Assembly: GCA_947450745.1 (NCBI GenBank)
Contig: CANFYD010000032.1
Location: forward strand, 1 to 14,581
Direction: 5' to 3'
DNA length: 14,581 nt
DNA from: Burkholderiales bacterium
GTDB taxonomy: Bacteria > Pseudomonadota > Gammaproteobacteria > Burkholderiales > Burkholderiaceae_C
Shown piece after piece: positions 13,004 to 14,581 of the stretch; the first letter of the stretch is position 1, and the number at the start of each line of letters is the position of its first letter. The translations under genes were made by a program, and so were the position numbers. Below the pieces are notes generated by a model, which saw nothing but the letters and a program-made list of their open reading frames with translations, was not told where the DNA came from and did no database searches.

Positions 13004-14059
13004 TCATCGGCGCGGCGAACCGGCACCGTACCAATGCTGAATAGCCAACGCACGCTGCGCGCTGCGACCGCTGCTGTCGCCGCTGTCCGGCAACCAGCGC
13101 CGATGGCTGTAGGCGGCGCGCATCGCAAAATCCAGCAAGCCGATGTGGCGGCGCAAGACGCGCTGCAAGCGGTGCTCGATCAGCGGGTTGAAGATGCCGT
13201 GGCGCGAGAAGAACTGGCGCGGGTTCTTCTTGACCCACAGCCAGGAGCCCATCTCCAGCGTCAGCGGCAGAAAGACTCGCCCCGGCACGGCGGTGGCACG
13301 CAAATAGAGGTGATCCCACAGGTCGCCATGCGTCAGGTATTGGCGGCTTTGCGGCTCGAACACGTACTGGTGGTGCTGCAAGGAGTCGTCCAGCAGGCTG
13401 CTCAGCGCGTGCAGCTCGGGCAGATGTTCGATTGGCTGTGTGGTGTGGGCATGCGGGAACCAGAGCCGGTCATTCAGACCAAAGCCGGAGTGGCAGTCGA
13501 TGCTGAGGGCGAAATTGCGCGGCAGCAGCTCGGCCTCGACAAACTCGCACAAGGCCTGCGCTTCGGCCTGCATCGGCGCACCGGCGGCACCGCGATACCA
13601 GGGCAGGCCGGCGCTGAGCCGCTGGCCGCCGAGCAAAAATGGTGCGCCGCTCAAGCAATTCACCGGCGCATTGCGCATCAGGTCGATGCCCTGTGGGTTG
13701 GCCCGCGTGCCGCGCCACATGCCGCCCGGGTTGACGACGGGGATAAAGACAACGCGCAAGCCGTCCAGCAGCTGATGCAGCGTGCTGTCCCAACGCAGCC
13801 GCCGCACCAAGCTGCGCAGGCACGCCAGCACCACCGCCGAGCCGACGCGCTCCAGCCCATGAACGCCGCCGAAGAGGCCGATTGCCGGCAAAGCCGGGTC
13901 GGGGTTGCCCAGCGTGATCGCCTGCACCGGAAAGGTCCGGCCCGCGCTGCTGACCTCGCACAGCGTGCGGCAGCTCAGATGGCTGCCGCCGTCGCGCAGC
14001 AATTGCTCCAGTTGCGCCAGCTCGTCCAGTGGCGCTGGGTCAGCTGCGGCCGCGTTCAT
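13004..14059 (-). CDS. M14-family zinc carboxypeptidase-like protein
   Basis: A 351-residue protein with the M14 metallopeptidase signature in order: GGVHGLERVG with zinc ligands His67 and Glu70, NPGGMWRGTRANPQGIDLMRN (substrate-binding Arg near 119 and Asn130 region), SIDCHSGFG with the third ligand His190, and LTLEMGSW with the catalytic Glu269. It therefore probably cleaves a C-terminal residue from a peptide, or an amide in a small molecule. There is no signal peptide, so it is likely cytoplasmic; cell-wall peptide recycling or peptide turnover are possible but unproven. ATG 14059 has TGAGGA about 8 bases upstream, which supports the start. The last 45 residues are Arg/Ser-rich and probably disordered. 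It is a separate unit from the metallophosphoesterase, whose promoter lies in the 167 bases downstream. Confidence 0.88.
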   Translation of the reverse strand: MNAAAADPAPLDELAQLEQLLRDGGSHLSCRTLCEVSSAGRTFPVQAITLGNPDPALPAIGLFGGVHGLERVGSAVVLACLRSLVRRLRWDSTLHQLLDGLRVVFIPVVNPGGMWRGTRANPQGIDLMRNAPVNCLSGAPFLLGGQRLSAGLPWYRGAAGAPMQAEAQALCEFVEAELLPRNFALSIDCHSGFGLNDRLWFPHAHTTQPIEHLPELHALSSLLDDSLQHHQYVFEPQSRQYLTHGDLWDHLYLRATAVPGRVFLPLTLEMGSWLWVKKNPRQFFSRHGIFNPLIEHRLQRVLRRHIGLLDFAMRAAYSHRRWLPDSGDSSGRSAQRALAIQHWYGAGSPRR

Positions 14060-14166
14060 GGCGTCATCCTCAGGCGCTGCGCCACAGGGCAGCGGCTCGC
14101 CATCAAATTGACACAGTCGCGCGGCAGACTCCTCTGAGCGTTATTGCTTGTCGAGAAAGAACCGCC

Positions 14167-14298
14167 ATGTTCATGCCCCGCCGTCCGCCCGTTCTCGCCC
14201 TGCTCGCCATCATGGCCGCGTTGGTTTACGGCCTGGTCGAGTGGCTGGCGTTGTCGCGTTGCCGCTTGATGGACAGGCTGGCGCAGCGGCACCATTGA
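14167..14298 (+). CDS. Small single-pass membrane protein
   Basis: A 43-residue frame, MFMPRRPPVLALLAIMAAL and onward, has one hydrophobic segment (about residues 9-28) flanked by Arg on both sides. A second ATG is at 14173. The purine-rich GAGAAAGAA lies 6-14 bases before ATG 14167, a poor but possible ribosome site. It is divergent from the carboxypeptidase gene. The basic N-terminus, well-formed helix and position in an otherwise empty 284-base gap support a real gene, but I recognise no family. Confidence 0.5.
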   Translation: MFMPRRPPVLALLAIMAALVYGLVEWLALSRCRLMDRLAQRHH

Positions 14299-14343
14299 GG
14301 GCAGGCTTGTCCGGCTGATCGCCATGAAAAGCAGCACCAGCGC

Positions 14344-14581
14344 TCAGTCGGCCAGATAGCGCAGCGCCTGCGCCGGAATGCTCAGCCTCAGCTGAGCGCC
14401 CAGCGGGGGCAAGCTGCGCTGATCGGTCAGGCGCAGCCCCAGCAGTTCACCCTGCGCGGTGCGCAGCTCCAAGCTGCGGCTTTGATGACTAGCGTGGCAG
14501 GCCAGCAGCTCGGCGCTGAAGACCCAGGCGTCAGCAGACGCCTCGGCCTGATCACTGCTGATCTGCAGCGCCTCTATCGGC
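14344..14581 (-). CDS. C-terminal end of a probable ABC-transporter ATP-binding protein (TOBE-like)
   Basis: An open minus-strand frame enters from the window edge and ends at TGA 14346-14344, giving 79 codons. The product reads IEALQISSDQAEASADAWVF, then LELRTAQGELLGLRL, and ends LGAQLRLSIPAQALRYLAD. The alternating beta pattern, a turn of the type 'RTAQGELLGLRL' and a final 'LGAQLRLSIP' strand followed by a short tail are what the TOBE domain at the end of importer ATPases (molybdate, iron, polyamine, sugar) looks like. No Walker motif is within the window, so the identity and substrate are tentative. Confidence 0.5.
   Translation of the reverse strand, partial: PIEALQISSDQAEASADAWVFSAELLACHASHQSRSLELRTAQGELLGLRLTDQRSLPPLGAQLRLSIPAQALRYLAD

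Noticed and set aside
14108..14136. Perfect TTGACA as the -35 of a promoter for the small membrane protein
   Set aside because: At 17 bases downstream there is only CCTCTG, not a credible -10.
13034..14137. 367-codon plus-strand frame opposite the M14 carboxypeptidase
   Set aside because: Antisense shadow without domain features; the minus strand carries all M14 ligands.

Overview
The window is GC-rich, densely coded chromosomal DNA from a Gram-negative proteobacterium. The cytochrome bo3 genes, codon bias and protein style suggest Burkholderiales (Betaproteobacteria), but no rRNA or other marker gene is present to prove it. There are eleven protein genes, two of them cut by the window edges. 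I see no tRNA, rRNA, CRISPR, phage or insertion-sequence transposase.

Layout. Bases 1-2527 (minus) hold cyoA and the first 477 codons of cyoB, subunits II and I of a cytochrome bo3 ubiquinol oxidase. A short divergent region with a perfect FNR/ANR-type palindrome separates them from an MFS (metabolite:H+ symporter-like) gene at 2653-3987. Bases 4146-6739 (minus) hold a two-gene unit: an exported protein of unknown function, overlapping by 4 bases a secreted PhoA-type alkaline phosphatase. Bases 6986-12836 hold five genes that look like a membrane-lipid set: psd (phosphatidylserine decarboxylase, minus), a membrane-anchored class III PLP aminotransferase (plus), an Mpo1/DUF962-like membrane protein (minus), a GT4 glycosyltransferase (plus) and a PlcP/LpxH-like metallophosphoesterase (minus). 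After these come an M14 zinc carboxypeptidase (minus), a 43-residue single-pass membrane protein (plus), and the C-terminal end of what is probably an ABC-transporter ATPase (minus).

How the genes may work together. PlcP-type enzymes release diacylglycerol from phospholipids, and GT4 enzymes of the Agt type glycosylate it; that pair is known for replacing phospholipids by glycolipids during phosphate starvation. Here the pair shares the neighbourhood with an alkaline phosphatase and psd. By eye I find PhoB-box-like direct repeats (two 7-mers, 4-base spacer) before the phosphatase unit, before the Mpo1-like gene, before the glycosyltransferase, and more weakly before the metallophosphoesterase and the aminotransferase. 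My inference is a phosphate-starvation lipid-remodelling locus in which the aminotransferase and the Mpo1-like protein are uncharacterised members.

Repeats. Three copies of a 124-157 base palindromic-ended element (ends GTAGGGCGGGTC... and ...GACCCGCCCTAC) lie at gene 3' ends at 4007-4135, 6866-6989 and 11719-11875. They look like paired REP elements (BIME-like). One of them supplies the psd stop codon.
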